NCBI GenBank assembly: GCA_963834855.1
Contig: CAWIDH010000022.1
Span: 62,001-126,000, forward strand
Direction of reading: 5' to 3'
Source of the DNA: DATJKD01 sp963834855
GTDB taxonomy: Bacteria > Pseudomonadota > Gammaproteobacteria > Steroidobacterales > Steroidobacteraceae
DNA: 64,000 bases
The notes below the pieces were generated by a model. It saw only the letters and a list, made by a program, of their open reading frames with translations, did no database searches and was not told where the DNA came from. Shown piece by piece: positions 1 to 9,071 of this stretch. Both the position numbers and the translations under genes were made by a program. Position 1 is the stretch's first letter. Each line of letters opens with the position of its first letter.

Positions 1-56
1 CCTGCGGTCCGTGGTGACGTCGCGGCCCCTGCGAACGGTCGGGACCCCGCAGATAA

Positions 57-82
57 AAACGCCCCGCATGCGCGGGGCGTTT
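57..82 (-). terminator. Rho-independent terminator of the first PEP-CTERM gene
   Basis: Perfect 11-bp arms at 57-67 and 72-82 (core GCCCCGC/GCGGGGC) enclose a 4-base loop. Read on the minus strand the hairpin is followed by a T run (complement of 55-59). It lies about 30 bases past the stop of the minus-strand gene at 113-683. Positions 1-56 hold nothing else I can support. Confidence 0.8.
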
Positions 83-112
83 ACACGCATTACAAACCGT
101 GCGAAACCAGTG

Positions 113-683
113 TCAGCGCGCCCTGCGGCGGATGAGGCCGATCCCGAGCAGGCCCAGGCCCAGCAACGATAGCGTGCCCGGCTGGGGAACCTTAATGCCG
201 TCGGCGATACCGTACAGGCTGGCGTGGGACAGCCCCTGCTCCGTGATCCAGGTCGCCGGTCAGGTCATCGACTTCCAGCTCGAAGCTGGCAAAGCCATTA
301 CCCGCCTTCAGCACGATGACGAGTCGGTCGAAAAGATCCCAGAGGGTTGCGTCGAGGAACCACTCGCCCGAACGCGCATCGCCCGCTGGTTCGCCCGTCC
401 AGTGAAACAGCGACTCCAGCTGGCCCGTGTCGGGGTCGTTCCCGTCAACGTCGTCCGGAGACTCGTCCTTGTCGATCGCCGCGAAGCTGGCGCCGAAGGC
501 GTCCAGGTTGTTTGGATAGGGATCGTTGTTGTCGTCCCCGTCCTGGCACTCGACGGCGTCACCCAGCTGGAAAGTACCTCCACCCCCGCTGCAGCTGAGC
601 ATCACGGCATTTGCGTCCAGCGACCATGTCGCGAGCAGCCCCAGTCCGGCCGTCGCGGCTATCCAATTGAAAAACTTACGCAT
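113..683 (-). CDS. PEP-CTERM sorted exported protein, one frameshift
   Basis: Small secreted protein, about 190 residues, with an exosortase-type sorting tail. It starts MRKFFNWIAATAGLGLL, a signal peptide ending near DANA, with a GGAG-type ribosome site ahead. The main frame stops at 192, but the frame shifted by one base continues with GLSHASLYG, then VPQPGT, a hydrophobic helix and RRRAR, ending at 113. That is a textbook PEP-CTERM C-terminus (PQP replacing PEP), so a one-base indel lies near 249-254. In the family the tail is cut by exosortase as the protein is exported, often into exopolysaccharide-rich matrix; no exosortase is in the window. The mature part is acidic with no domain I recognise. 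A sigma-54 promoter lies upstream at 744-760. Confidence 0.7.
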
Positions 684-743
684 CTTTCCCTGCTCCAAAG
701 CACAAAGGGCACGCCCCCATGGCACGCCCCTCAGGCTTGAAAC

Positions 744-760
744 AAGCAGGATTCGTGCCA
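744..760 (-). promoter_or_regulatory. Sigma-54 (-24/-12) promoter of the PEP-CTERM gene
   Basis: On the minus strand the sequence reads TGGCACGAATCCTGCTT, with the invariant GG and GC exactly ten bases apart and a near-perfect match to TGGCACG-N4-TTGC. The predicted start lies about 50 bases before the ATG at 683. PEP-CTERM genes in exopolysaccharide producers are known to be controlled by sigma-54 with the PrsK/PrsR pair, which fits. Confidence 0.75.
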
Positions 761-781
761 GATACGCAAGCGACTGAACTG

Positions 782-908
782 TTTCGAGTAACCGCAAGGG
801 CACCTCCGCGATGCCGCCGCAGTCGTAAAGAAATCCGACGTCGGAGGGAACCCAAGCGACGACATTTCGAGTAACTGCAAGGCTCGCGCCACAGTCGTAA
901 AGAAATCC
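782..908. repeat. Two direct repeats upstream of the sigma-54 promoter
   Basis: Two copies, at 782-836 and 864-908, share TTTCGAGTAAC-GCAAGG at one end and CAGTCGTAAAGAAATCC at the other, 82 bases apart, with different and unequal centres. They lie 20-150 bases upstream of the -24 element on the minus strand, where enhancer-binding proteins of sigma-54 promoters usually bind. I infer they are activator sites. The rest of 909-1017 up to gshA shows nothing clear. Confidence 0.5.
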
Positions 909-1017
909 ACGTGAGCCCGTCGTACCTCCGGCTGCCTCCTGTTACCCTAACGGGTCTTTCGTTGCGGCAGGATCGCCGAAACGAACGTAAGAAAATTCCC
1001 ACGTTACTCTCGCGCGT

Positions 1018-2595
1018 ATGCCGCTTGACCGCACCTACGAGAGACGCCTCGCTGGCTTCGTCAACGGCGACACCGCCGGTGCGCTGCGTGGCGGTCTCAA
1101 GGGCGTGGAGAAGGAGTCGCTTCGGGTCAGGCCGGATGGACAGATCTCCCAGCGCCCGCACCCACGGTCGCTGGGCTCGGCGCTCACCAACGAAAGCATC
1201 ACGACGGACTACTCCGAGGCGCTGATCGAGCTCGTCACGCCGCCCTTCCACCAGACCTGGGAGCTGGTGCAGTACCTGTGCGACCTGCACCAGTTCGTCT
1301 ACCGCCAGATCGGCGATGAGCTCCTCTGGGCGACCAGCATGCCCTGCGCGGTCAAGGGCGACGAGAGCATTCCGATCGCGCGCTACGGCACCTCGAACGT
1401 CGGACGGATGAAGCACGTTTATCGCGTGGGTCTTGCGTATCGCTACGGCCGGGTGATGCAGGCGATCTCGGGGGTGCATTTCAATTATTCCTTTCCCGAG
1501 GAGTTCTGGCCGGTCTTCGCGGACCTGTGCCAGAGCCGCGATGCCGGGCAGGACTTCCGCTCCGACGCCTATTTCGCGCTGTTGCGCAACTACCGGCGCC
1601 ACGGCTGGCTCGTGCTCTACTTGTTCGGCAATTCCCCTGCGATCTGCGAGTCCTTCCTCTGTGGCCGCCAGGTCGAGGGTTTGCAGGAACTGACGCCGGG
1701 CACGCTCTACGCGCCGCACGCCACGTCGCTGCGGATGAGCGACCTCGGCTATCGCAACAAGAACCAGGCGGGCGTCAGCGTGTCCGTCAACAGCCTCGAG
1801 CACTACGTGCGGGACCTGGGCCAGGCGATCACGACGCCGCACCCCGACTACGAGAAAATCGGCGTCAAGGTGGACGGCGAGTACCGGCAGCTCAACGCGA
1901 ACTGGCTGCAGATCGAGAACGAGTACTACAGCTTCATCCGCCCGAAGCGCGTCGCCCGTTCCGGTGAACGGCCGACCCGCGCGCTGCAGCGCGCGGGCGT
2001 GCAGTACGTCGAAATGCGCTCGCTCGACGTCAGCGCCTTCGACCCCGTGGGTGTCAACCAGATCAAGCTGCGCTTTCTCGAGGCGTTCGCGGCGTTCTGC
2101 GTGCTGCGCGACAGCCCGTCGATCGAGCCTGCGGAACAGTCGGAGCTCGACGGCAATCACGCCGTCGTCGCGCGCCGCGGTCGCGAGCCCGGCCTCAAGC
2201 TGCGCCGCGACGGGCACGACCTCGCGCTCGCGGATTGGGCGCTCGAAATCATCGATTCGATGCGCGGCGTGTGCGAGCTGCTGGATCAAGGCGACGCGGA
2301 TCGACCATACACGACCGCGCTCGAGATGCAGGAAGCCAAGGTACGCGACCCGGCCCGGACCCCGGCCGCCCGGACCATCCTGGAATTGCGTACGACCGGA
2401 GAGTCGTTTTTCAACTTTGCCTTGCGAATGTCCAAGCAGCACAAGGCATATTTCCTGGAACTGTATTCGCCCAATGAAGCCAGACAGGCCGAATTCGCTG
2501 CCCAGGCCGAGGCGTCACTGGCCGAACAGTCCCGCGTCGAGTCCGAAGATCGCTTGGATTTCGACCAGTATCTTGCGCGATACTTCGCCGGCTGA
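1018..2595 (+). CDS. gshA: Glutamate-cysteine ligase, gammaproteobacterial GshA type
   Basis: Cytosolic enzyme joining glutamate to cysteine with ATP, the first and limiting step of glutathione synthesis. The 525 residues match the usual length (about 520) of the GshA class found in Gammaproteobacteria. Typical stretches are GGLKGVEKESLRV near residue 25, TTDYSEALIELVTPP near 65 and ISGVHFNYSFPEEFW near 150. The first ATG is used and the conserved N-terminus starts soon after it. It stands alone on the plus strand, divergent from the PEP-CTERM gene. gshB is not in the window. A GST (56199-56810) may use the product. Confidence 0.95.
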   Translation: MPLDRTYERRLAGFVNGDTAGALRGGLKGVEKESLRVRPDGQISQRPHPRSLGSALTNESITTDYSEALIELVTPPFHQTWELVQYLCDLHQFVYRQIGDELLWATSMPCAVKGDESIPIARYGTSNVGRMKHVYRVGLAYRYGRVMQAISGVHFNYSFPEEFWPVFADLCQSRDAGQDFRSDAYFALLRNYRRHGWLVLYLFGNSPAICESFLCGRQVEGLQELTPGTLYAPHATSLRMSDLGYRNKNQAGVSVSVNSLEHYVRDLGQAITTPHPDYEKIGVKVDGEYRQLNANWLQIENEYYSFIRPKRVARSGERPTRALQRAGVQYVEMRSLDVSAFDPVGVNQIKLRFLEAFAAFCVLRDSPSIEPAEQSELDGNHAVVARRGREPGLKLRRDGHDLALADWALEIIDSMRGVCELLDQGDADRPYTTALEMQEAKVRDPARTPAARTILELRTTGESFFNFALRMSKQHKAYFLELYSPNEARQAEFAAQAEASLAEQSRVESEDRLDFDQYLARYFAG

Positions 2596-2707
2596 CGCGG
2601 TCACCGGTATGTCACCCGCGTGAAACGCTGACGCCCTAGTCTCGGTGTCTCGCCTGGATGTGCGAGCGCACGGGGCGGGTGACCGCAAAAAGACGAGGGA
2701 AAGGGAA

Positions 2708-2914
2708 ATGAACAGGAAGTCTGATCTCGGGGCGTCGCGGGAAGACGCCCGGGCCAAGGTGGTCAATCGGGCGCAGTCGGGTGCTGTTGAATCCGCGCCG
2801 TCGACCGTGCGACGGGATCCTTCCGCAACCGGCTCGTGGGACCCCTACGAAGTCTGGCTGACGCGGGTGAAGCAACCCCGGGACCGACGGTACGGGCCGG
2901 TGGGTTCGTCGTAA
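2708..2914 (+). CDS. Small conserved-looking hypothetical protein, 68 aa
   Basis: Unidentified. The ATG at 2708 is preceded by GAGGGAAAGGGAA, a strong ribosome site, which favours it over the in-frame start at 2645. The protein is basic and polar, without membrane segments, and ends in WDPYEVWLTRVKQPRDRR, a compact motif that looks conserved while the front half looks disordered. It sits between gshA and a convergent gene. Function unknown. Confidence 0.5.
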   Translation: MNRKSDLGASREDARAKVVNRAQSGAVESAPSTVRRDPSATGSWDPYEVWLTRVKQPRDRRYGPVGSS

Positions 2915-2929
2915 CGGCGCGGATGACGC

Positions 2930-3844
2930 TCAGGCGTCGTCCTTCAGCAGCCCAATCTCGAAGCGTCCGCGCGAGTCCATCGCGCCGCGCAGCATGCCCT
3001 CCGAATTGAACGGCATCGCGATCGCTCCATCGCGGGAGATCGCGATCACCCCGCCGTAACCGCCCAGCTCTCCGAGCCGCCGTATGACCTCATCGGCTGC
3101 CCGGCCCACATCGAGTCCGCGATGACGCATCAGCGCGGCGATCTCGTGCGCCGCGGCGAGCCGGATGAAGTACTCACCGTGGCCGGTCGCGGACACCGCG
3201 CAGGCATCGTTCTCGGCGTAGGTGCCCGCGCCGATGATGGGCGAATCGCCGACCCGACCCCAGCGCTTGCCCGTCAGACCGCCGGTCGAGGTCGCGGCGG
3301 CGATGTTGCCGACCTCATCGAGCGCGACCGCGCCCACCGTTCCCGTGAGCGATTCCGGCTCGGTCGCCTGGTCGCCGTGCAGGATTCGCTCGAGCTCCAG
3401 GCGACGGTGCTCGGTGGCGAAGAAGCTGTTCGGCACCGGCGTCATGCCCTGCTCGAGCGCGAACTCCTCCGCACCGTGGCCGGCGAGCATCACGTGCGGT
3501 GAATGCTCGAGCACGCGGCGGGCGAGCTCGATCGGGCTGCGCACGTGGCGCACGCCCGCCACCGCGCCGGCGCGCAGAGTGGCGCCGTCCATGAGCGAGG
3601 CGTCGAGCTCGAGGGTGCCGTTGGCGGCGAAGACCGCGCCGCGTCCCGCGTTGAACAGTGGGTCATCCTCGAGCACTCGCACCGCGGCGACGACTGCATC
3701 GAGGCTGCTGCCGCGCCGCTCGAGCACGGCGTAGCCGGCGCGAAGCGCCGCTTCGAGGCCCGAGCGGAACACCTGCGCCTTCGCGGGCGTGAGCTCGGCG
3801 CGCGGGAGCGTGCCCGCGCCGCCATGGATTGCGATCGCCAGCAT
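2930..3844 (-). CDS. Isoaspartyl peptidase / plant-type L-asparaginase (Ntn hydrolase)
   Basis: Threonine-type N-terminal nucleophile hydrolase of 304 residues that removes isoaspartyl dipeptides and hydrolyses asparagine. It opens with AIHGGAGTLPR and has DDPLFNAGRGAVF near residues 61-72. The autocleavage site is TGTVGAVALD, so Thr169 should become the new N-terminal nucleophile; GGLTGKRWGRVGDSP follows in the beta chain. Length is normal (E. coli IaaA is about 320). It lacks a signal peptide, so it is probably cytosolic. It is divergent from pyc with about 107 bases between them, which must hold both promoters. Confidence 0.92.
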   Translation of the reverse strand: MLAIAIHGGAGTLPRAELTPAKAQVFRSGLEAALRAGYAVLERRGSSLDAVVAAVRVLEDDPLFNAGRGAVFAANGTLELDASLMDGATLRAGAVAGVRHVRSPIELARRVLEHSPHVMLAGHGAEEFALEQGMTPVPNSFFATEHRRLELERILHGDQATEPESLTGTVGAVALDEVGNIAAATSTGGLTGKRWGRVGDSPIIGAGTYAENDACAVSATGHGEYFIRLAAAHEIAALMRHRGLDVGRAADEVIRRLGELGGYGGVIAISRDGAIAMPFNSEGMLRGAMDSRGRFEIGLLKDDA

Positions 3845-3951
3845 CGGACGGACGATGACCCCTCAGGCTCTGTGCTGCGATTGTTCCGGTTCGGCCGCAG
3901 CTTATCATTCGGACCGGCCGCGTTCCGCGGCCGCACTCCCAGAGCCGGTCG

Positions 3952-6900
3952 ATGCGCCAGACCCGAAAGATCAGGAGCCTGCTCGTCGCCAACCGCGGCG
4001 AGATCGCCATCCGCGTGATGCGCGCCGCGACCGAGCTCGGCATACGCACGGTGTCCGTCTACTCGCAGGAAGACCGCTTCTCGCTGCACCGGATGAAGGC
4101 GGACGAGAGCTACCTGGTCGGTGAAGGCAAGGGCCCGGTCGAGGCCTATCTCGACATCGAGGACATCATCCGCATCGCGCTCGAGACCCGCGTCGATGCG
4201 ATCCATCCGGGCTACGGTTTCCTGTCGGAGAACCCGGCCTTCGCGGAAGCGTGCGCCGCCGCCGGCTTGACCTTCATCGGCCCGCCGGCCGCGATCATGC
4301 GCAGGCTCGGCAACAAGGTCACGGCGCGCGACCTCGCGGTGTCGGCGGGCGTGCCGGTGATGCCCGCCACGCCGCCCCTGCCCCGTGACGACGCCGAGGC
4401 CGCGCGGCTCGCCGGCGGGATCGGCTATCCGCTCATGCTCAAGGCGAGCTGGGGCGGGGGCGGCCGCGGGATGCGCGTCGTCGAGGCCGAGGCGCAGCTC
4501 GCGGAGATGGTGGCCGCAGCGCGCCGCGAGGCCGCCGCCGCGTTCGGCAACGACGAGGTATATCTCGAGAAGCTGGTGCGTCGGGCACGGCATGTCGAGG
4601 TGCAGGTGCTCGGCGACACGCACGGCAACCTGGTCCATCTCTACGAACGCGACTGCACCGTGCAGCGGCGCAACCAGAAGGTCATCGAGCGCGCGCCGGC
4701 GGTGTTTCTCGACGACGCCGGGCGCCGCGCGCTCTGTGAGCGCGCGCTCGCGATCGGGCGGGTGGTCGGGTACGTCAACGCGGGCACCGTCGAGTTCCTG
4801 CAGGACGCGGACACCGGCCAGTGCTGGTTCATCGAGGTCAACCCGCGCATCCAGGTCGAGCACACGGTGACGGAAGTCGTGACCGGCATCGACCTCGTCA
4901 AGGCGCAGATTCGCATCGCCGAGGGCGCCGTGCTCGGCACGCCCGAAAGCGGCGTGCCGCCGCAGGAGGAGATCCGCGTCACGGGACACGCGATGCAGTG
5001 CCGGGTCACGACCGAGGATCCCGAGAACAACTTCATCCCCGACTACGGCGCGATCACCGCTTATCGCAGTCCGGCCGGCTTCGGCATCCGGCTCGACGCC
5101 GGGACGGCGTATTCCGGCGCCTACATCACGCGCTCCTACGATTCCCTGCTGGTCAAGGTGACGGCCTGGGCGCCGACCGCAGCCGAGACCATCGCGCGCA
5201 TGCACCGCGCGCTCTGGGAGTTCCGTGTGCGGGGCGTCGTGACGAACCTGCGTTTCCTCGACCAGGTCATCATGCACCCGCGTTTCGAGGCGGCCGAGTA
5301 CACGACGCGGTTCATCGACGAGACGCCGGAGCTCTTCCGCTGGCCGCGCAAGCGCGACCGGGCGACGCGGCTGCTGCGATTCATCGGCGAGGTGATCGTC
5401 AACGGTCATCCCGAGGTCAGGGGACGCGCGCTTCCGACACGGGCGCTCGAAGCTCGCGCGCCGAGGCTGCCGCCGGGCGAGCCGCCGGCGGGGACGCGTC
5501 AGCGCCTCGCCGAGCTCGGGCCGGAGAAGTTCGCGCGGTGGATGCTGGACCAGGAGCGGGTGCTGCTCACCGACACGACCTTGCGCGATGCGCACCAGTC
5601 GCTGCTCGCGACGCGATTGCGGACCCGCGACATGCTCGCGATCGCGCCGCATTACGCGCGGCTGCTGCCGGGGCTGTTCTCGGTCGAGTGCTGGGGGGGT
5701 GCCACCTTCGACGTGGCGCTGCGCTTCCTAAAGGAGTGCCCGTGGGAGCGGCTGATAGCGTTGCGCGAGGCGATGCCCAGCCTGTTGCTGCAGATGCTGC
5801 TGCGCGCCGCGAACGGCGTGGGCTATACGAACTATCCGGACAACGTGGTGCGCTACTTCGTCGCGCAGGCGGCCGCGCGCGGCGTGGACCTGTTCCGGGT
5901 GTTCGACTCGCTCAACTGGGTCGAGAACATGCGCGTCGCGATCGACGCCGTGCTCGAGAGTGGCCGGCTGTGCGAGGCGGCGATCTGCTACACGGGGAAC
6001 CTCAACGACCCGACGCACACGAAGTACGACCTCGCGTACTACGTGCGCCTGGCGAAGGAGCTGGAGCGCACCGGCGCGCACATCCTCGGGATCAAGGACA
6101 TGGCGGGGCTGTGCCAGCCGCGCGCGGCGTACCGGCTGGTCAAGGCGCTCAAGGAGGAGGTCGGCCTCCCGGTTCATTTCCACACCCACGACACCAGCGG
6201 CATCGCCGCGGCAAGCGTGCTGATGGCAGTCGAGGCGGGCGTCGATGCGGTCGACGGCGCGCTCGACTCGATGAGCGGCATGACCTCGCAGCCCAACCTC
6301 GGCTCGATCGTCGAGGCGCTGCGCTTCGGACCACGCGACTCCGGCCTGGACCCGGAGAACCTGCGCACGCTGTCGAACTACTTCGAGCAGGTCCGGCACG
6401 GCTATGCCGCTTTCGAGTCCGACATGCGGGCCGGCGCCTCCGAGGTCTATGTCCACGGCATGCCGGGCGGGCAGTACACCAACCTGCGTGAGCAGGCGCG
6501 TTCCCTCGGTATCGACGACACGCGCTGGCACGAAGTCGCCCGCGCTTATGCCCAGGTCAACGAGATGTTCGGCGACATCGTCAAGGTGACGCCGTCGTCG
6601 AAGGTGGTGGGCGACATGGCGCTCCTGATGGTGACCAGTGGCCTCGATGCCGCCGCCGTGGTCGACCCCGATGTCGAGGTCGCATTCCCGGAGTCGGTGG
6701 TTGCGTTCTTCCGCGGCGACCTCGGCCAGCCCTACGGCGGCTTTCCCGAGGCGCTGCAGCGCAAGGTCCTCAAGGGCGCCGCGCCGCTGACCCGTCGGCC
6801 GGGCGAGGTGCTGCCGGCCGTAGACCTCGAACGGGCGCGCCGGGAGCTACAGGCAACAGTGCCGCGTCCGCTCACGGACCATGACTTCGCGTCCTGGCTC

Positions 6901-7404
6901 ATGTATCCGAAGGTTTTCATGGATTACGTGTCGGACCGCGCCAGGTACGGTGACGTGAGCGTGCTGCCGACCCGGACGTTCTTCTACGGGCTCGCGCCCG
7001 GCGAGGAGATCACCGTCGAGCTCGAGCGGGGCAAGCAGCTCATCATCCGGCTCGTGACGGTGAGTGATGTGCACGACGACGGCACGCGCACCGTTTTCTT
7101 CGAGCTGAACGGCCAGCCGCGACCGGTGCGGGTGATCGATCGCAGCCAGGTCGCGAAGCGGCCGCCGCGACGGCAGATCGAGCCCGGCCAGCCGGGGCAG
7201 GTGGGCGCGCCCATGCCCGGCACGGTCGCGACCGTTGCGGTGAGCGTCGGTCACCCGGTCGCGCGCGGCGACGTGCTGCTCACGCTCGAGGCGATGAAAA
7301 TGGAGACGGCCGTAAGGGCCGAGCGCGACGGGCGTGTCGCGCAAGTGCTCGCCCGCCCCGGCGAGCAGGTCGACGCCAAGGACCTCCTCCTCATCCTCGA
7401 ATAA
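3952..7404 (+). CDS. pyc: Pyruvate carboxylase
   Basis: Single-chain biotin enzyme converting pyruvate, bicarbonate and ATP to oxaloacetate, an anaplerotic step. The 1150 residues carry, in order, a biotin carboxylase half (LLVANRGEIAIRVMRA at the start, ATP-grasp loop with WGGGGRGMR near 165), a carboxyltransferase barrel beginning at LLTDTTLRDAHQS (about 541) with GIKDMAGLC near 714, and a biotinyl domain with EAMKMET, the biotinylated residue being Lys1116. Length and order are those of the alpha4 enzyme. The ATG at 3952 gives the conserved N-terminus directly. Biotin protein ligase is not in the window. Confidence 0.96.
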   Translation: MRQTRKIRSLLVANRGEIAIRVMRAATELGIRTVSVYSQEDRFSLHRMKADESYLVGEGKGPVEAYLDIEDIIRIALETRVDAIHPGYGFLSENPAFAEACAAAGLTFIGPPAAIMRRLGNKVTARDLAVSAGVPVMPATPPLPRDDAEAARLAGGIGYPLMLKASWGGGGRGMRVVEAEAQLAEMVAAARREAAAAFGNDEVYLEKLVRRARHVEVQVLGDTHGNLVHLYERDCTVQRRNQKVIERAPAVFLDDAGRRALCERALAIGRVVGYVNAGTVEFLQDADTGQCWFIEVNPRIQVEHTVTEVVTGIDLVKAQIRIAEGAVLGTPESGVPPQEEIRVTGHAMQCRVTTEDPENNFIPDYGAITAYRSPAGFGIRLDAGTAYSGAYITRSYDSLLVKVTAWAPTAAETIARMHRALWEFRVRGVVTNLRFLDQVIMHPRFEAAEYTTRFIDETPELFRWPRKRDRATRLLRFIGEVIVNGHPEVRGRALPTRALEARAPRLPPGEPPAGTRQRLAELGPEKFARWMLDQERVLLTDTTLRDAHQSLLATRLRTRDMLAIAPHYARLLPGLFSVECWGGATFDVALRFLKECPWERLIALREAMPSLLLQMLLRAANGVGYTNYPDNVVRYFVAQAAARGVDLFRVFDSLNWVENMRVAIDAVLESGRLCEAAICYTGNLNDPTHTKYDLAYYVRLAKELERTGAHILGIKDMAGLCQPRAAYRLVKALKEEVGLPVHFHTHDTSGIAAASVLMAVEAGVDAVDGALDSMSGMTSQPNLGSIVEALRFGPRDSGLDPENLRTLSNYFEQVRHGYAAFESDMRAGASEVYVHGMPGGQYTNLREQARSLGIDDTRWHEVARAYAQVNEMFGDIVKVTPSSKVVGDMALLMVTSGLDAAAVVDPDVEVAFPESVVAFFRGDLGQPYGGFPEALQRKVLKGAAPLTRRPGEVLPAVDLERARRELQATVPRPLTDHDFASWLMYPKVFMDYVSDRARYGDVSVLPTRTFFYGLAPGEEITVELERGKQLIIRLVTVSDVHDDGTRTVFFELNGQPRPVRVIDRSQVAKRPPRRQIEPGQPGQVGAPMPGTVATVAVSVGHPVARGDVLLTLEAMKMETAVRAERDGRVAQVLARPGEQVDAKDLLLILE

Positions 7405-7424
7405 TGGCTCGGAGCCATTTTTTT
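7403..7424 (+). terminator. Terminator of pyc, half of a palindrome pair
   Basis: AATGGCTC / GAGCCATT arms (7403-7410 and 7412-7419) are followed by a run of seven T. The stem overlaps the pyc stop codon. The same palindrome occurs again at 7457-7477, and a related pair lies at 10121-10174, so this is also a member of a short dispersed palindrome family. Confidence 0.75.
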
Positions 7425-7456
7425 CTTAAGCGATTGTCTAGCCGCATTGCTCGAGA

Positions 7457-7477
7457 AAAATGGCTCCGAGCCATTTT
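7457..7477 (-). terminator. Terminator of trxC, second palindrome copy
   Basis: AAAATGGCTC / GAGCCATTTT around a single C, with a T run on the minus strand, abutting the trxC stop codon at 7478-7480. Together with the copy at 7403-7424 it separates two convergent genes. Confidence 0.7.
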
Positions 7478-7918
7478 CTAGCCGATGTCCTGGGCGGCGA
7501 GCCAGCGGTCGAGTGAGGCGGCGTCGAGGGCGCCGGTGTGGCGGGCCACTTCCTGGCCGGCCCTGAAGACGGCCAGGGTCGGGATGCTGCGGATGCCGTG
7601 ACGTGCGGCCATCGCGCCGGCATCCTCAGTGTTGAGCTTGGCAAAGCGCGCCGCCGGTTCATAGCGGGCCGCTGCCTGCTCGAACACCGGCGCCATCGCA
7701 CGGCAAGGCGCACACCACGGCGCCCAGAAGTCGACCACCAGTGGCAGGTCGGTGCGCGACACGTGACGATCGAAGTTTCCGGCCGTGAGGGTGAGCGGCC
7801 GCCCGTCGAACAGCGCCGCATGGCATTTCGGGCAACGCGGCGCGTCGCGCAATCGCTCGCCGGGCACCCGGACGAGGCTGTCACAAGATGCGCAGACGAG
7901 CTGAATCGGACCGGCCAT
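7478..7918 (-). CDS. trxC: Thioredoxin 2 (zinc-binding thioredoxin)
   Basis: Disulfide reductase of 146 residues. An N-terminal zinc ribbon is formed by Cys9-x2-Cys12 and Cys29-x2-Cys32, followed by a thioredoxin fold with active site Trp68-Cys69-Ala-Pro-Cys72. The usual TrxC site is WCGPC, so the Ala in place of Gly is a mild variation that may tune the redox potential. SIPTLAVFRAG holds the cis-proline loop. Length fits E. coli TrxC (139). It is convergent with pyc and divergent from cbpA. No OxyR site was identified. Confidence 0.93.
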   Translation of the reverse strand: MAGPIQLVCASCDSLVRVPGERLRDAPRCPKCHAALFDGRPLTLTAGNFDRHVSRTDLPLVVDFWAPWCAPCRAMAPVFEQAAARYEPAARFAKLNTEDAGAMAARHGIRSIPTLAVFRAGQEVARHTGALDAASLDRWLAAQDIG

Positions 7919-8093
7919 CGCGGCTCCCCTGGTGAGCAGGAACTCGCAAGCGTGGGGGCGCGAGCGGGAAACGCAAGCCTGCGGCGGCCCCGCCGAGGGT
8001 GGGCGGCCGGGGGCGGGGGCCGGCCGTCCTTGCTTGATTCGCGCGCGACTGGCGCAATGTTCCCGTATTTTGGGGCGAAGATCGCCGGGCCAT

Positions 8094-9071
8094 ATGAAGT
8101 TCAGGGACTACTACGAGGTGATGGGCGTCGCGCGCGATGCGTCCCAGGACGTCATCAAGCGCGCCTACCGGCGTCTCGCGCGCAGGTACCACCCCGACGT
8201 GAGCAAGGAGCCGGACGCCGAGGCGAAGTTCAAGGAACTGCAGGAAGCTTACGAAGTCCTGAAGGACCCCGAGAAGCGCGCGGCCTACAACCAGCTCGGC
8301 GAGAACTGGCGCGCGGGCCAGGACTTCCGTCCGCCGCCGGACTGGGGCAAGGGCTTCGAGTTTTCGCGCGGGCGGCCCGGCCGTGGCGCGCGCGACGAAG
8401 GTCCCGTCGACTTCAGCGACTTCTTCTCCGAGCTCTTCGGCGCGCGCAGCCCCTTCGGCCACGCGGGCGCCGGGCGCGGCGCAGGCCAGCAGTTCTCGGC
8501 GGCGGGGCAGGACCACGTGGCCCGCGTCGAGATCGATCTCGAAGACGCCTACCACGGTGGAACCCGCACGATCGAGCTGCGCACGCCCACCGTGACGCCG
8601 GACGGCCAGGTGCAGGTGCGGCCGCGAACACTCCGGGTCACTATTCCGCCAGGCGTCACCGAAGGTCAGCAGATCCGTCTCGCCGGCCAGGGCAGCCCCG
8701 GCATTGGCGGCGGGCCCGCGGGCGACCTCTACCTGGAGATCTCGTTTCGGCCGCACCCGCTCTACAAGGTCGACGGCCGGGACGTCACGCTCGAGCTGCC
8801 GGTTGCGCCCTGGGAAGCGGCGCTCGGCGAGCATGTCTCTGTCCCGACCCTCGGCGGTCCGGTCGACATGAAGCTGCCCGCGGGCGCGCGCGCCGGTCAG
8901 AAGCTGCGGCTGCGCGGGCGGGGCCTGCCGGGCTCCCCACCCGGCGACCAGTACGTCACGCTCAAGATCGTCCTGCCGCCGGACAGTCCGCGTGCGCGCG
9001 AGCTCTTCGAGCAGATGAAGCGTGAGCTGCCCTTCGATCCGCGCAGCAACCTCGGCGCGGCGTCGGATTGA
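8094..9071 (+). CDS. cbpA: CbpA-type DnaJ co-chaperone
   Basis: DnaJ-family co-chaperone of 325 residues that stimulates the ATPase of DnaK; CbpA also binds curved DNA. It starts MKFRDYYEVMGV, giving a J domain at residues 1-70 with the HPD motif in YHPDVSKE. A Gly/Phe-rich linker with FSDFFSELFG follows, then two C-terminal substrate-binding domains with no zinc finger, which separates it from DnaJ. An in-frame extension upstream of 8094 is proline/arginine-rich and not J-like, so it is excluded. No cbpM partner follows; the next gene is convergent with no intervening bases. Confidence 0.9.
   Translation: MKFRDYYEVMGVARDASQDVIKRAYRRLARRYHPDVSKEPDAEAKFKELQEAYEVLKDPEKRAAYNQLGENWRAGQDFRPPPDWGKGFEFSRGRPGRGARDEGPVDFSDFFSELFGARSPFGHAGAGRGAGQQFSAAGQDHVARVEIDLEDAYHGGTRTIELRTPTVTPDGQVQVRPRTLRVTIPPGVTEGQQIRLAGQGSPGIGGGPAGDLYLEISFRPHPLYKVDGRDVTLELPVAPWEAALGEHVSVPTLGGPVDMKLPAGARAGQKLRLRGRGLPGSPPGDQYVTLKIVLPPDSPRARELFEQMKRELPFDPRSNLGAASD

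Noticed and set aside
3490..5652. 720-codon minus-strand frame across pyc
   Set aside because: Pyc is certain on the plus strand; the minus frame is arginine-rich with no motif.
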